Shown here piece after piece: positions 55,467 through 64,000 of a DNA stretch of 64,000 nucleotides. The stretch is from NCBI GenBank assembly GCA_900466005.1, contig UEGQ01000002.1:1-64000 (forward strand), read 5' to 3'. Every line of letters starts with the position of its first letter. Position 1 is the first letter of the stretch. This DNA is from Hyphomicrobiales bacterium (GTDB lineage: Bacteria > Pseudomonadota > Alphaproteobacteria > Rhizobiales > Rhizobiaceae). Below the pieces are notes generated by a model that worked only from the letters and a program-made list of their open reading frames with translations, made no database searches and was not told the DNA's origin. Both the position numbers and the translations under genes were made by a program.

Positions 55467-58400
55467 ATGAACATATCCCGCTTCTTCGTCGATCGGCCGG
55501 TCTTTGCAGCCGTCCTGTCTATCCTGATCCTCGTCGCCGGCCTGATCGGCGTGCGCTCTCTCCCGATTTCCGAATACCCGGATGTCGTGCCCCCCTCCAT
55601 CATCGTGCGCGCCAGCTATCCCGGCGCGAACCCGACCGTTATCGCCGAAACCGTGGCCACGCCGCTCGAGGAACAGATCAACGGTGTCGAAGACATGCTC
55701 TACATGTCGAGCCAGGCTACGTCCGACGGTGTGCTGACCGTCACCGTCACTTTCAAACTCGGAACGGACCCGGACAAGGCCCAGCAACTCGTCCAGAACC
55801 GCGTCGCCCAGGCCGAACCACGCCTGCCGGCGGAGGTACGCGCACTCGGCCTGACGACGGCCAAAAGCTCGCCTGACTTCATCATGGTCGTCAACCTCGT
55901 GTCTGACGACGCCAACTACGACATCACCTATCTGCGCAACTATGCGACATTGAACGTGAAGGATCGCCTGGCGCGGATCGAGGGCGCCGGCCAGGTCCAG
56001 GTCTTCGGAGCCGGCGACTATTCCATGCGGATATGGGTCGACCCGCAGAAGGCGGCGGAGCACTCGCTGGCGGCAAGTGACATCACCAACGCAATCCGCG
56101 GCCAGAACGTCCAGGCGGCGGCCGGCATCATTGGCGCATCGCCGAGCGTGCCCGGCACCGGCCTGCAGCTCAATGTCAATGCGCGGGGCCGCCTGCAGAC
56201 GCCGGAGGAATTCGGCAACATTATCGTCAAAAGCGGCGAGAACGGCGAGATTACACGCCTGCGCGACGTCGCCCGCATCGAACTCGGCGCCGCCGACTAC
56301 ACCTTGCGTTCGCTTCTCGACGGCAAGCCCGCCGTCGCTGTCGCAGTGCTCCAGGCGCCGGGCTCGAACGCGATCGAGATTGCCGACAATGTCCGTGCAA
56401 CCATGGAACAGCTGCAACTGGCCATGCCGGAAGGTGTGCGATACGAGATCGTCTACGACACGACGAAGTTCGTGCGTGCCTCGATAGAGAAGGTCGTCGA
56501 AACCCTGCTCGAGGCCGTCGGGCTGGTCGTCCTCGTGGTCATCCTCTTTCTTCAGACATGGCGGGCGTCGATCATTCCGCTGATCGCCGTCCCGGTATCG
56601 ATCATTGGTACCTTCGCGGTGATGTATGCCTTCGGCTTTTCGATCAACGCCCTGACACTGTTCGGCCTGGTGCTGGCGATCGGCATCGTCGTCGATGACG
56701 CAATCGTGGTCGTCGAGAATGTCGAGCGAAACATCGAGAACGGGCTATCACCGCGCGAGGCGACCTACCGGGCCATGCGCGAGGTGTCGGGCCCCATTAT
56801 CGCCATCGCGCTGGTGCTGGTGGCGGTCTTCGTGCCGCTGGCCTTCATCACCGGCCTGTCGGGACAGTTCTACCGGCAGTTCGCACTGACGATCGCCATT
56901 TCGACGGTCATCTCCGCCATCAATTCGCTGACCTTGTCTCCTGCGCTTTCGGCCCTTCTCCTGAAGGATCATCACGCGCCGAAGGATCGGCTGACCCGGA
57001 TCATGGACGGGCTCTTCGGCTGGTTCTTCCGCGGCTTCAATCGTGCCTTCGGGGCCGCCTCCAACGGCTACGGCCGCTCTGTCGGCGGGCTCTTGTCGCG
57101 CAAGAGCCTCGTCATGGTCGTCTATCTGGCCCTCGTCGGTGCGACCTACAGCATGTTTGCCACCGTGCCGGGCGGCTTCGTGCCGGCGCAGGACAAGCAA
57201 TACCTGATCGGCTTCGCCCAGCTTCCCGACGGCGCCACCCTGGATCGCACGGAACAGGTGATCCGAAAGATGAGCGACATCGCGCTCGAACAGCCGGGGG
57301 TCGAACACGCAATCGCCTTCCCGGGCCTTTCGATCAATGGCTTTACCATCGGTTCCAATGCCGGCATCGTCTTCGCGGTTCTCGACGACTTCGAAAATCG
57401 CAAGACCCCCGATTTATCGGGAGGCGCCATCGCCATGGCGCTGAACCAGAAATATGCCGGAATCCAGGACGCCTTCATCGCCATGTTCCCGCCCCCGCCG
57501 GTCAACGGCCTCGGCCAGACGGGCGGGTTCAAGCTGCAGATCGAGGATCGGGCAGGCTACGGCTACCAGGCCCTTGACGAGGCGGCAAAGGCGGTCCTCG
57601 CCAAGGCCTACCAGACACCGGAACTGGCGGGGATCTTCTCCAGCTTCCAGATCAACGTTCCGCAGCTCTACGCAGACGTCGATCGCGCCAAGGCCGAGCA
57701 GCTCGGCGTGGCTGTCACCGACATTTTCGAGACGCTGCAGATCTATCTCGGCTCTCTCTATGTGAATGACTTCAACGCCTTCGGGCGAACCTACAGCGTG
57801 CGCGTCCAGGCGGACGCAAACTTCCGTGCCGAGGCCGCGGATATCGGAGCGCTGCAGGTTCGATCGCGTTCACGCGAGATGATCCCTCTGTCGGCCTTGC
57901 TCAAGGTCGAGGAAACGACGGGACCTGAGCGCACGACCCGCTACAACGGCTTCCTTGCCGCCGACATCAACGGCGGTCCGGCACCGGGCTTTTCCTCGGG
58001 TCAGGCGCAGGCGGCGATCGAAAAGATCGTCAGGGAAACCGTCCCCCAGGGCATCGATTTCGAATGGACGGACCTGACGTACCAGGAAATCCTCGCCGGC
58101 AATTCGAGCGTCGTCGTGTTTCCGCTCGCACTGCTCCTCGTCTTCCTGGTGCTCGCAGCCCAGTATGAGAGCCTGACCCTGCCGATCGCGATCATCATGA
58201 TCGTGCCGATGGGCATCCTCGCAGCCCTGACCGGCGTGTGGCTCACCGGTGGAGACAACAACATCTTCACGCAGATCGGTCTTGTCGTGCTGGTCGGATT
58301 GTCGGCGAAGAACGCGATCCTGATCGTGGAATTCGCCCGCGAACTGGAGTTGCATGGGCGAACGCCGGTGCAGGCGGCGATCGAAGCGAGCCGGCTCAGG

Positions 58401-58709
58401 CTTCGACCGATCCTGATGACGTCGATGGCCTTCATCATGGGCGTGGTTCCGTTGGTGGTATCGACGGGCGCCGGTGCCGAAATGCGCGCGGCGATGGGCG
58501 TCGCCGTCTTCTCCGGCATGATCGGCGTGACCTTCTTCGGCATCTTCATGACACCGGTCTTCTACGTTCTCGTCCGCAGGCTGACCGGCAATCGGGCCCT
58601 CGTTCACCACGAGATTCATCCCGATTTCCTTCAGCAACGCCCGCATGGATCAGTGGGCGCCGCCAACGACGGCACACCTTCGCGCCCCGAACCGGCCGAA
58701 GCCATGTAA
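55467..58709 (+). CDS. RND multidrug efflux permease (HAE1 type)
   Basis: A 1080-residue RND transporter. It has the N-terminal FVDRPVFAAVLSILILVAGL, the transmembrane-4 aspartate pair in GIVVDDAIVVVENVERN, PVSIIGTFAVMYAFGFSINALTLFG and the late GLVVLVGLSAKNAILIVEFARELE segment. The proton-relay aspartates are intact. It forms a tripartite pump with the adaptor just upstream. The ATG at 55467 follows a GGAGATC site. Substrate is unknown. Confidence 0.94.
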   Translation: MNISRFFVDRPVFAAVLSILILVAGLIGVRSLPISEYPDVVPPSIIVRASYPGANPTVIAETVATPLEEQINGVEDMLYMSSQATSDGVLTVTVTFKLGTDPDKAQQLVQNRVAQAEPRLPAEVRALGLTTAKSSPDFIMVVNLVSDDANYDITYLRNYATLNVKDRLARIEGAGQVQVFGAGDYSMRIWVDPQKAAEHSLAASDITNAIRGQNVQAAAGIIGASPSVPGTGLQLNVNARGRLQTPEEFGNIIVKSGENGEITRLRDVARIELGAADYTLRSLLDGKPAVAVAVLQAPGSNAIEIADNVRATMEQLQLAMPEGVRYEIVYDTTKFVRASIEKVVETLLEAVGLVVLVVILFLQTWRASIIPLIAVPVSIIGTFAVMYAFGFSINALTLFGLVLAIGIVVDDAIVVVENVERNIENGLSPREATYRAMREVSGPIIAIALVLVAVFVPLAFITGLSGQFYRQFALTIAISTVISAINSLTLSPALSALLLKDHHAPKDRLTRIMDGLFGWFFRGFNRAFGAASNGYGRSVGGLLSRKSLVMVVYLALVGATYSMFATVPGGFVPAQDKQYLIGFAQLPDGATLDRTEQVIRKMSDIALEQPGVEHAIAFPGLSINGFTIGSNAGIVFAVLDDFENRKTPDLSGGAIAMALNQKYAGIQDAFIAMFPPPPVNGLGQTGGFKLQIEDRAGYGYQALDEAAKAVLAKAYQTPELAGIFSSFQINVPQLYADVDRAKAEQLGVAVTDIFETLQIYLGSLYVNDFNAFGRTYSVRVQADANFRAEAADIGALQVRSRSREMIPLSALLKVEETTGPERTTRYNGFLAADINGGPAPGFSSGQAQAAIEKIVRETVPQGIDFEWTDLTYQEILAGNSSVVVFPLALLLVFLVLAAQYESLTLPIAIIMIVPMGILAALTGVWLTGGDNNIFTQIGLVVLVGLSAKNAILIVEFARELELHGRTPVQAAIEASRLRLRPILMTSMAFIMGVVPLVVSTGAGAEMRAAMGVAVFSGMIGVTFFGIFMTPVFYVLVRRLTGNRALVHHEIHPDFLQQRPHGSVGAANDGTPSRPEPAEAM

Positions 58710-58731
58710 GACGGAAGAGGACGTTGACCGA

Positions 58732-58766
58732 ACATCACGCGTGCGGCACTGCTGCACGCGTGATGT
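58732..58766. terminator. Large perfect hairpin after the RND operon
   Basis: ACATCACGCGTGC and GCACGCGTGATGT form perfect 13-bp arms around a 9-base loop. It lies 22 bases after the RND permease stop and about 50 bases beyond the modE stop on the other strand. It probably ends transcripts in both directions. No T-run is present, so the assignment is tentative. Confidence 0.55.
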
Positions 58767-58818
58767 CACATCCACGGACATCCCCCCGTCGCCTCAACGC
58801 CACGGTGCTCTCCGGCCG

Positions 58819-59625
58819 TCACCCCATCGCCAGAATGATCTGCGATGCCTTGATCAGGGCACCAAGTCGCTTGCCGGGCCGTATCTCCAGATCCACGGCA
58901 CTGTCGTCTGTGACGATCGCACAGAGCGTCTTGCCGTTTCCTATGTCGAGCACGACTTCCGAATTGACTGCGCCCTTCTCGACCGAGATCACCGTACCGG
59001 AGAGACGGTTGCGCGCAGATGTCCGAACCGGCTCGTCCTCGCTGACGAGGATCGGCGTACTCGCCTTGATCAGGGCGTACGCCTCCACCCCAGGAGCGAT
59101 GCCCAGGTTGTCGATGCTGCGCTCGGTCACGATGACCGTCAGCACGACGTCTCCGGCCACCTTCAGTGCAACCTCCGCGTTGACCGCCCCGTGTTCGACC
59201 GAGGTGACGATGCCGTGATAGGTATTGCGAGCGCTGGTTTTCATGATCGGGCTCCAAAGCAGGGACTGGGCAGGGAAGGAAACGGCAGGATCACCGGAGA
59301 TCGTCGTTTCGAGATTGGCGATGATCTCGCCGATCGAGGCTGTGAGCAGGCGATGAACCGTCAACGCGCGCAGGCCCTCCGTTGTCACGCAGGCGCCGCC
59401 GCCATGCCTACCGCCAGCAGCAGCGACCACGATGGGGCGGGGAAAGAGGTTGTTCAACGAATTGACCGCATCCCAGGCGGCGCGATAGCTGAGGCCGACC
59501 ACCTTCGCGGCGGCCGCGATCGAGCCCGTATCGTCAATAGCCGCCAACAGGTTGAAGCGATCCTCTCCGGCCCGGTGACCGTCGGCGCCCCGGAAATCAA
59601 GCAAGGGTGTCAGAGCCTGACGCAT
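58819..59625 (-). CDS. modE: ModE-type molybdate-responsive regulator
   Basis: A 268-residue ModE. The N-terminal winged helix-turn-helix (about 15-95) reads RFNLLAAIDDTGSIAAAAKVVGLSYRAAWDAVNSLNNLF. Two TOBE/Mop molybdate-binding domains follow at about 128-193 (SARNTYHGIVTSVEHGAVNAEV) and 200-266 (SARNRLSGTVISVEKGAVNSEV). The ATG has AGAGGAAG ahead. It lies beside the FeMo-cofactor gene block, where molybdate sensing makes sense. Confidence 0.94.
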   Translation of the reverse strand: MRQALTPLLDFRGADGHRAGEDRFNLLAAIDDTGSIAAAAKVVGLSYRAAWDAVNSLNNLFPRPIVVAAAGGRHGGGACVTTEGLRALTVHRLLTASIGEIIANLETTISGDPAVSFPAQSLLWSPIMKTSARNTYHGIVTSVEHGAVNAEVALKVAGDVVLTVIVTERSIDNLGIAPGVEAYALIKASTPILVSEDEPVRTSARNRLSGTVISVEKGAVNSEVVLDIGNGKTLCAIVTDDSAVDLEIRPGKRLGALIKASQIILAMG

Positions 59626-59758
59626 GAAAGCTTCCTCTGTTGTCGTTATTCAGCTCGGCTTCATATCGGTCGGCAAGACCGACGAAGCTCGCGACGCAAG
59701 CTCCGTGCCGAGCCATTCACCCACGTATTTTCAAGCACTTGGTAACATCACACCCGGA

Positions 59759-59783
59759 GGCTTTCCGACAATGTCGGAAAGCC
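59759..59783. terminator. Perfect palindromic hairpin downstream of nifQ
   Basis: GGCTTTCCGACA, one base, TGTCGGAAAGCC: perfect 12-base arms. It lies 15 bases past the nifQ stop on the minus strand, between nifQ and modE. There is no T-run on either side. It could end the nif transcript or protect its 3' end, or it could be a protein-binding dyad ahead of modE. The two cannot be separated from sequence alone. Confidence 0.5.
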
Positions 59784-59797
59784 GACAGGTGCCCGTG

Positions 59798-60439
59798 TCA
59801 CCCATCGGACAGGAGAGCAGCCACCTCGTGACCATTCTTCCGCCGAGCCAGATGGCTTTGGCCGCTCTCGTCCCCGAAACAGTCTTCGAAATCCGCGCAT
59901 TCGCGGCAGCTCGGTGCCGTGCAGAGCGAGTAACCCTCCGCCTCGCAAAGCTTTCGGTAGAAGTACTTCTTCCATTTCATGTTGTCGGTGTTGCCGCGTG
60001 CCAGCTCGGGGAAATGGCGATAGAGCAGACGCGTCAGTTCCGCGCGTTCGAAGAGCCCGAGATCCTGCCAGAGATGATCGTTGCGCATTGCCCGCCGCGC
60101 GACGATGCGGGCGAACCAGCGGCTGTCGGAAAGGCCGGGATCGGCATGCTCCATGAGCAGGTCGAGGAGCAGGTCCTCTTCCATGCCCCGTTCGGCTTCG
60201 CCGGTGTCGGGGCCGAGCCCGAGCCTCCCGGGCGAAACACAGGGAAAGTGCCGGTGTATGAGGCCGAGGAGCTCACGCGGACCAAGCCCCGTCGCCTCCT
60301 CGATCGTGGCGCGACCGCTCAACCCCTCCTCCCGGGCGACGGACAAGACGCAGGCGAGCGCATGGCGGTCGAACGCGGTTCCCTCGTCGATCGCGGGCCA
60401 CTGGCCGGCGATCAGGCTGGCATAGTGATCTGCGAACAC
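59798..60439 (-). CDS. nifQ: NifQ, molybdenum donor for FeMo-cofactor synthesis
   Basis: A 213-residue NifQ. The C-terminal iron-sulphur/molybdenum motif Cys173, Cys178, Cys181, Cys187 has the family spacing C-x4-C-x2-C-x5-C (CTAPSCRECADFEDC). MKWKKYFYRKLCEAEGYSLC precedes it. I chose the GTG at 60439 because AAGGAG lies 6 bases ahead. It follows fdxB in the nif operon. NifQ carries Mo-Fe-S clusters to NifEN. Confidence 0.92.
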   Translation of the reverse strand: MFADHYASLIAGQWPAIDEGTAFDRHALACVLSVAREEGLSGRATIEEATGLGPRELLGLIHRHFPCVSPGRLGLGPDTGEAERGMEEDLLLDLLMEHADPGLSDSRWFARIVARRAMRNDHLWQDLGLFERAELTRLLYRHFPELARGNTDNMKWKKYFYRKLCEAEGYSLCTAPSCRECADFEDCFGDESGQSHLARRKNGHEVAALLSDG

Positions 60440-60456
60440 GCGATTCTCCTTCCTCG

Positions 60457-60780
60457 TCAGGCGGCGGCAAGGTCGCTCGCGGCGACATGCGTCTGACAGT
60501 TTTTCGGGCAAACACGGGCGCAGGCTCCGCAGCCGATGCAGGCACCGGCCCTGTCGACGACCATGATCATGCGGTTGAGCTCGCCGTCGAAATCGCCGCC
60601 TTCCTCCTCGTCGTAGAGGCCGAGCACTTCGCCATCCTCGTCGACGCCATAGAGATGCATCACATCTCGCGAACAGACCTTGTAGCAGCGGCCGCAGCCG
60701 ATACAGGTCTTGCCGTCGATCTTGGTCAGGTATTCCGGCATCCAGACGGAGCCGTCACGGGTGGAGAAAGGGCTGCCCAT
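60457..60780 (-). CDS. fdxB: Nif-associated ferredoxin III
   Basis: A 107-residue ferredoxin with two [4Fe-4S] motifs: Cys26, 29, 32, 36 (CIGCGRCYKVC) and Cys81, 84, 87, 91 (CIGCGACARVC) plus Cys95. An acidic linker (LYDEEEGGDFDGE) separates them. The ATG overlaps the stop of the preceding small gene. FdxB-type ferredoxins are found in nifENX operons and probably donate electrons in nitrogenase cofactor assembly. Confidence 0.93.
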   Translation of the reverse strand: MGSPFSTRDGSVWMPEYLTKIDGKTCIGCGRCYKVCSRDVMHLYGVDEDGEVLGLYDEEEGGDFDGELNRMIMVVDRAGACIGCGACARVCPKNCQTHVAASDLAAA

Positions 60781-60980
60781 CACGCCTTCTCCAGTGCTGC
60801 GAGCTCGAGCTTCGCCGCATCGAGTTCGGCGAACACGGCGTAAGTGCGCTCGGCGACGGCCCTGATTTGCGTCCAGTTGATCGGAAGGTCCTCGGCGAGA
60901 TCGTGCAATTCCATCTTCGCGGCACCGGCTCTGGAATTGAGCTTGCGAACCTTCTTCTGCAGGTCTTCGAGTTCCGACAT
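60780..60980 (-). CDS. DUF683 / CCE_0567-type nif-associated small metalloprotein
   Basis: A 66-residue helical protein (SELEDLQKKVRKLNSRAGAAKMELHDLAEDLP). It matches the DUF683 family found beside nifX. A two-helix coiled coil is expected. It lies between the DUF269 gene and fdxB with very short gaps. Its precise role is unknown. Confidence 0.9.
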   Translation of the reverse strand: MSELEDLQKKVRKLNSRAGAAKMELHDLAEDLPINWTQIRAVAERTYAVFAELDAAKLELAALEKA

Positions 60981-60994
60981 GGCCTGGTCTCCCG

Positions 60995-61480
60995 TCAGTA
61001 CTTCGCCACGTCGGGGAACCTGGCGATCATCTCCACCGCCTCCCGCACCAGCTTGTTGCCGGCCTCGGCGAGCTTTGCGAGATCCTCGAAGCCGAAGCGG
61101 TGGACGTCGCGCAGGGTCTTCATCACGACGACCAGACGCCCGGCGGTGAGGAGCACCCGACCGAAACCCTCATGGCTCATTTTCATCATTGGAGCCGCGA
61201 TGAGGCCGGTCTCCCGCTCGATCGCCAGCCCAACCGCCGAATAGAAGATTTCCAGCCTCCACAGCACATCCGGATCAGGATCCCCGATGATCGGGATTTC
61301 CCGGCGCTGCTCTTTCGTGACGATGAAATCATTGAGGATCGATGCGTCGGATCGACCCTCCCATGCGTCATAGGTATCCTGCGCGCGCATCAACCGGACG
61401 AGGCACTGCATGAACGGTGTCGTCATGACGGCCGGATCGGTAACGGTAGCGGCTTTTTCAAGCGTATCGGTGGTGGGCAT
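60995..61480 (-). CDS. NifX-associated protein, DUF269 family
   Basis: A 161-residue DUF269 protein with [70 protein letters not shown]. The ATG at 61480 has GAGGAG ahead. An apparent upstream extension overlaps nifX and has no family match. It follows nifX, as in most nifENX operons, and function is not established. Confidence 0.92.
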   Translation of the reverse strand: MPTTDTLEKAATVTDPAVMTTPFMQCLVRLMRAQDTYDAWEGRSDASILNDFIVTKEQRREIPIIGDPDPDVLWRLEIFYSAVGLAIERETGLIAAPMMKMSHEGFGRVLLTAGRLVVVMKTLRDVHRFGFEDLAKLAEAGNKLVREAVEMIARFPDVAKY

Positions 61481-61491
61481 GCGCTTTCTCC

Positions 61492-61989
61492 TCAGTCTTC
61501 GTCGTCGAAGGAAGGCTTGGCGGTCGAAACGCCGGCCTCGGCCAGCACCTTGCGGAGCCAGGGCGGAGGTGCCGTTTTCAGCATGGATTGGGTGCGCGAC
61601 AGGACTTCCTCCATCGAGGACGGCTGCGGCACCTTGATCGGATGGATTTTCGCCGACACGACCTTCGCGGCGGACGGGCCGCCGATCGCCAAGCAGAACA
61701 GCAGGTGACACCCCTTGAGCGCCTCGACTTTTGGCGTGATCTTGTCGTCACCCTCGGTCCTGTGCTTGCCGCTCTCGTCGGAGACCTCTCCGAAACTGAC
61801 GGCTTCAACGAGGGCCGACCCTTGCGGGGTCACGTCGTAGATCGCAAAGAGCTTGGCCGAGCCGAAGTGGGCATTGAGCCCCTTCATGTCCTGGGTGGCG
61901 ATCGCGATGCGCAGCGCGCCTTTGGGGCGTTCCGGCGCTGGCGCCGGTCCCTCGTCAGTGACGAGTGAAAGACGTCGGACGGCTGTCAT
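61492..61989 (-). CDS. nifX: NifX, FeMo-cofactor precursor carrier
   Basis: A 165-residue NifX. The core is [28 protein letters not shown], with [28 protein letters not shown], which includes the family CLAIGGP-type segment. It has a GGGAGA site 6 bases ahead of the ATG and overlaps the nifN end by 35 bases. NifX holds the cofactor precursor in transit to nitrogenase. Confidence 0.94.
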   Translation of the reverse strand: MTAVRRLSLVTDEGPAPAPERPKGALRIAIATQDMKGLNAHFGSAKLFAIYDVTPQGSALVEAVSFGEVSDESGKHRTEGDDKITPKVEALKGCHLLFCLAIGGPSAAKVVSAKIHPIKVPQPSSMEEVLSRTQSMLKTAPPPWLRKVLAEAGVSTAKPSFDDED

Positions 61990-63337
61990 TGTCAGTCTCC
62001 CTGTTGCGGAAAGGATTGAGCTCCTCCGGCGTCGGCTGATGCCCGCCGGCCTGGAAGATATTGGCTGCCTCGAAGATCAGGTCGCGCGCGCCTTCGTAGA
62101 GAACGGTGCGTCTGTGCTGACTGCCGAGCCGATCGAAGATCGGGAAGCCGACACGCATCAGAGGTATGCCGAGCCGCTGGGCAGCCTGGCGGCCATGCGA
62201 ATGCGTGACGAGAAGATCCGCACCCGCAGCCATGTCCTCGAGATCGGCGAGATCGCCGACCTGAACCGTCTCGGCCTGCACCTTCGCAAGGATCCCGCTG
62301 CTGCCCGTCGTCGTCACGGCCGCGACGATCTCCGCACCAAGCCCGGTGAAGAAGGTCGAGAGCTGGTAAAGATGATCCGGCTCGGCGGCGATCGCGACCC
62401 TCTTGCCACCGAAGTGGAAGTGGCCGTCGAGCAGCGCGTCCTGCAGTTGGGCACGGCGGCGGCGCACCTTCGCCGGCACACGATTTCCCGAAATCATCGC
62501 CAGCATGGTGACGAAACGGTCGATCGCCTTCATGCCGACCAGTTGCTGGAAAAGCACGTAGGGCACGCCGGTTCTTGCCTGCAACGCCTCGGCCGCCGGA
62601 CGCATGTGTTCGCCGATGGCGATCGCCTGGAAGCAGTCCCCGAGCGCGCGGATATCCTCCACCTTCGTTCCACCGTAGGTGGTCGGAATCCAGCGGTCAG
62701 GCACAGTTCCGTCGAGCGCGCCGGAAATGTCCGGCAGGATGACGGGCTGCAAACCGAAGCTCTCGACGGTCTCGCGGATGAGCTCGATATCTGCGACGGT
62801 GAGGTGCCAACCCGGCAGGATGGCCAGTTTTTTTGGATCGCGGGGTTGCTCGCCCGGCCGCGTGACCCCCTCGATCATGGAGGTTACCGCCTTCCCCCAG
62901 CCTTCCTCGATGGCGCCGTCGAAATCCGGTGTGCTGGAGAGCACGACTTCGGTGTCGCCGAGGTCGTCTGCCCGGCGCATCCTGATCGCGGCGATGTCAC
63001 CGGCGAAATCCTCGCCCCTGGTCTCCACCAGCGCAGTCGTGCAGACGCCGATGAGACTCGGCTTGGTGCGGTTCTTGAGATTGAGGATTGCCTCTTCCAG
63101 GTGGTCGGCGCCGCCGAGGATCGTCGCCACCTCGTCCATCGCCGTCGTCTGCAACGGGATCGTCTCCTTGAAATGCCGGACAAACAGCACCAGCGCAAAG
63201 GAGGTGCAACCCTGGCTGCCGTGGAAGAGCGGCATGGCGCGATCGACTCCGAGATAGGCGAAGGCCGCTCCGAGCGGTTGCGAGGATTTCAGCGGATTGA
63301 TCGCCACTTGTCTCCTCTGCTGTACAATGCGCGCCAT
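61955..63337 (-). CDS. nifN: NifN, FeMo-cofactor assembly scaffold subunit
   Basis: A 460-residue nitrogenase-like NifN. It has PLGAAFAYLGVDRAMPLFHGSQGCTSFALVLFVRHFKE, with a Cys in the GCTSF cluster-ligand segment, VGVCTTALVETRGED-like wording (IGVCTTALVETRGEDF), and RVGFPIFDRLGSQH. The ATG at 63337 shares a base with the nifE stop (TGATG) and has GGGAGAG ahead. It forms the NifEN complex with NifE. Confidence 0.95.
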   Translation of the reverse strand: MARIVQQRRQVAINPLKSSQPLGAAFAYLGVDRAMPLFHGSQGCTSFALVLFVRHFKETIPLQTTAMDEVATILGGADHLEEAILNLKNRTKPSLIGVCTTALVETRGEDFAGDIAAIRMRRADDLGDTEVVLSSTPDFDGAIEEGWGKAVTSMIEGVTRPGEQPRDPKKLAILPGWHLTVADIELIRETVESFGLQPVILPDISGALDGTVPDRWIPTTYGGTKVEDIRALGDCFQAIAIGEHMRPAAEALQARTGVPYVLFQQLVGMKAIDRFVTMLAMISGNRVPAKVRRRRAQLQDALLDGHFHFGGKRVAIAAEPDHLYQLSTFFTGLGAEIVAAVTTTGSSGILAKVQAETVQVGDLADLEDMAAGADLLVTHSHGRQAAQRLGIPLMRVGFPIFDRLGSQHRRTVLYEGARDLIFEAANIFQAGGHQPTPEELNPFRNRETDNDSRPTSFTRH

Positions 63338-64000
63338 CAGCACTCTCCCATTTCATCGGTGACGGAGTTGACGAATTTCCGGAAGGCGCGGACAGGCGTT
63401 GCAGACATCGCCTCCTCCTTCCGGTCGCCCCCCGCAGGGGAGGCTGTCAGGTTACCCACCTCGTCCCAGGGCGAAGCCAACCGCACCGTCTCCCAGATCG
63501 GATTGTGGATCGCGATATCGATCTGGCGAACCAGCTCGACCATGCCGTCATAGCCGGCATAGGGATGGTGGCGCTCCTGGTTGATGTCGAGCCATGGCAT
63601 CTTCGCCTTGAGCGCGATGAACTGCGTGCGTCCGCCCGAGAGCATGATGTCGGCCTTGTGGTCGCAAAGCATGGTGTAAAGATCGCGCGGTGCCATGGAC
63701 TCGAAGGCGTGGTTCTCCTCCTTCAGCAACTGCTTGATGCGCTCCTTGTCCTCCGGCGTCGACTTCTTCACCGACGTTCCGACAATCTCCATGCCGATTT
63801 CCTGCAAGGCATGGACGATCGACCAGGATTTTACTCCGCCGGTGTTGAGCAGTACCCGCTTGCCGGCAAGACGCGGACGGAAAGCCTCGAGCCTGGCCCA
63901 GGCGATCGCCTCCTCCTCCGCGATCAGGCGTTCCGTCCGCTCCGCCAACGCCGGATCGGCCCCGCCTCGAACCAGCAGGCTGGCAAGCTGGCGCAGGGCC
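63337..64000 (-). CDS. nifE: NifE, C-terminal part, cut by the window edge
   Basis: The last 220 or so residues of NifE are present; the N-terminal half lies beyond base 64000. Recognisable parts are RVLLNTGGVKSWSIVHALQEIGMEIVGTSVKKSTPEDKERIKQLL, ADIMLSGGRTQFIALKAKMPWLDINQERHHPYAGYDG and a C-terminus ending DEMGEC. The frame is open through the edge, so this is a partial gene, not a short protein. With NifN it scaffolds FeMo-cofactor. Confidence 0.94.
   Translation of the reverse strand, partial: ALRQLASLLVRGGADPALAERTERLIAEEEAIAWARLEAFRPRLAGKRVLLNTGGVKSWSIVHALQEIGMEIVGTSVKKSTPEDKERIKQLLKEENHAFESMAPRDLYTMLCDHKADIMLSGGRTQFIALKAKMPWLDINQERHHPYAGYDGMVELVRQIDIAIHNPIWETVRLASPWDEVGNLTASPAGGDRKEEAMSATPVRAFRKFVNSVTDEMGEC

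Overview
The window looks like chromosomal or large-replicon DNA from an alphaproteobacterium of the Rhizobiales, most likely Rhizobiaceae-like. The grounds are a high GC content, dense operons with ATGA/TGATG overlaps, several GTG starts, a NasST-controlled nitrate-assimilation operon in the rhizobial gene order, a nifE-N-X-(DUF269)-(DUF683)-fdxB-nifQ block, and many LysR, AraC, TetR and Lrp regulators. The species cannot be fixed from the sequence alone.

Layout: (1) 344-2967, minus: a two-component pair (hybrid PAS histidine kinase and OmpR-type regulator). It diverges from 3157-11488, plus: an acyl-CoA synthetase, a complete branched-chain-type ABC importer and a phenylacetate-CoA-ligase-like protein, probably an import-and-CoA-activation system for an organic acid. 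(2) 11770-25905, minus: nitrate assimilation. NasT and NasS lie first, then a leader with an excellent sigma-54 promoter and an ANTAR-target hairpin, then nrtA, nrtB, a fused double ATPase, nirB, nirD, a formate/nitrite channel, narB and a degenerate cysG. (3) 25987-35142: a LysR gene divergent from a PxpA/BCCP/biotin carboxylase/PxpB-like/PxpC operon linked to a TorT-like binding protein and a ribose-type ABC transporter. This is the least understood system here. (4) 35160-42045: two PLP dehydratases around an Lrp regulator, AraC regulators, a frameshifted metalloprotease, a small monooxygenase and a cobalamin riboswitch. (5) 42111-50811: cobT, then the leucine/isovalerate (liu) operon with its TetR regulator and a palindromic operator. 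(6) 51029-58709: a small protein, a RES/Xre toxin-antitoxin pair, a LysR gene, a hydrolase-fold protein without its catalytic serine, and an RND efflux pair. (7) 58819-64000, minus: modE, nifQ, fdxB, DUF683, DUF269, nifX, nifN and the C-terminal part of nifE, which runs off the right edge.

Nitrogen is the unifying theme. Nitrate uptake and reduction are read from a sigma-54 promoter (nitrogen-limitation control) with NasST antitermination (nitrate control). FeMo-cofactor assembly lies at the other end, with a ModE molybdate regulator beside it. Molybdenum is needed by both NarB and nitrogenase.
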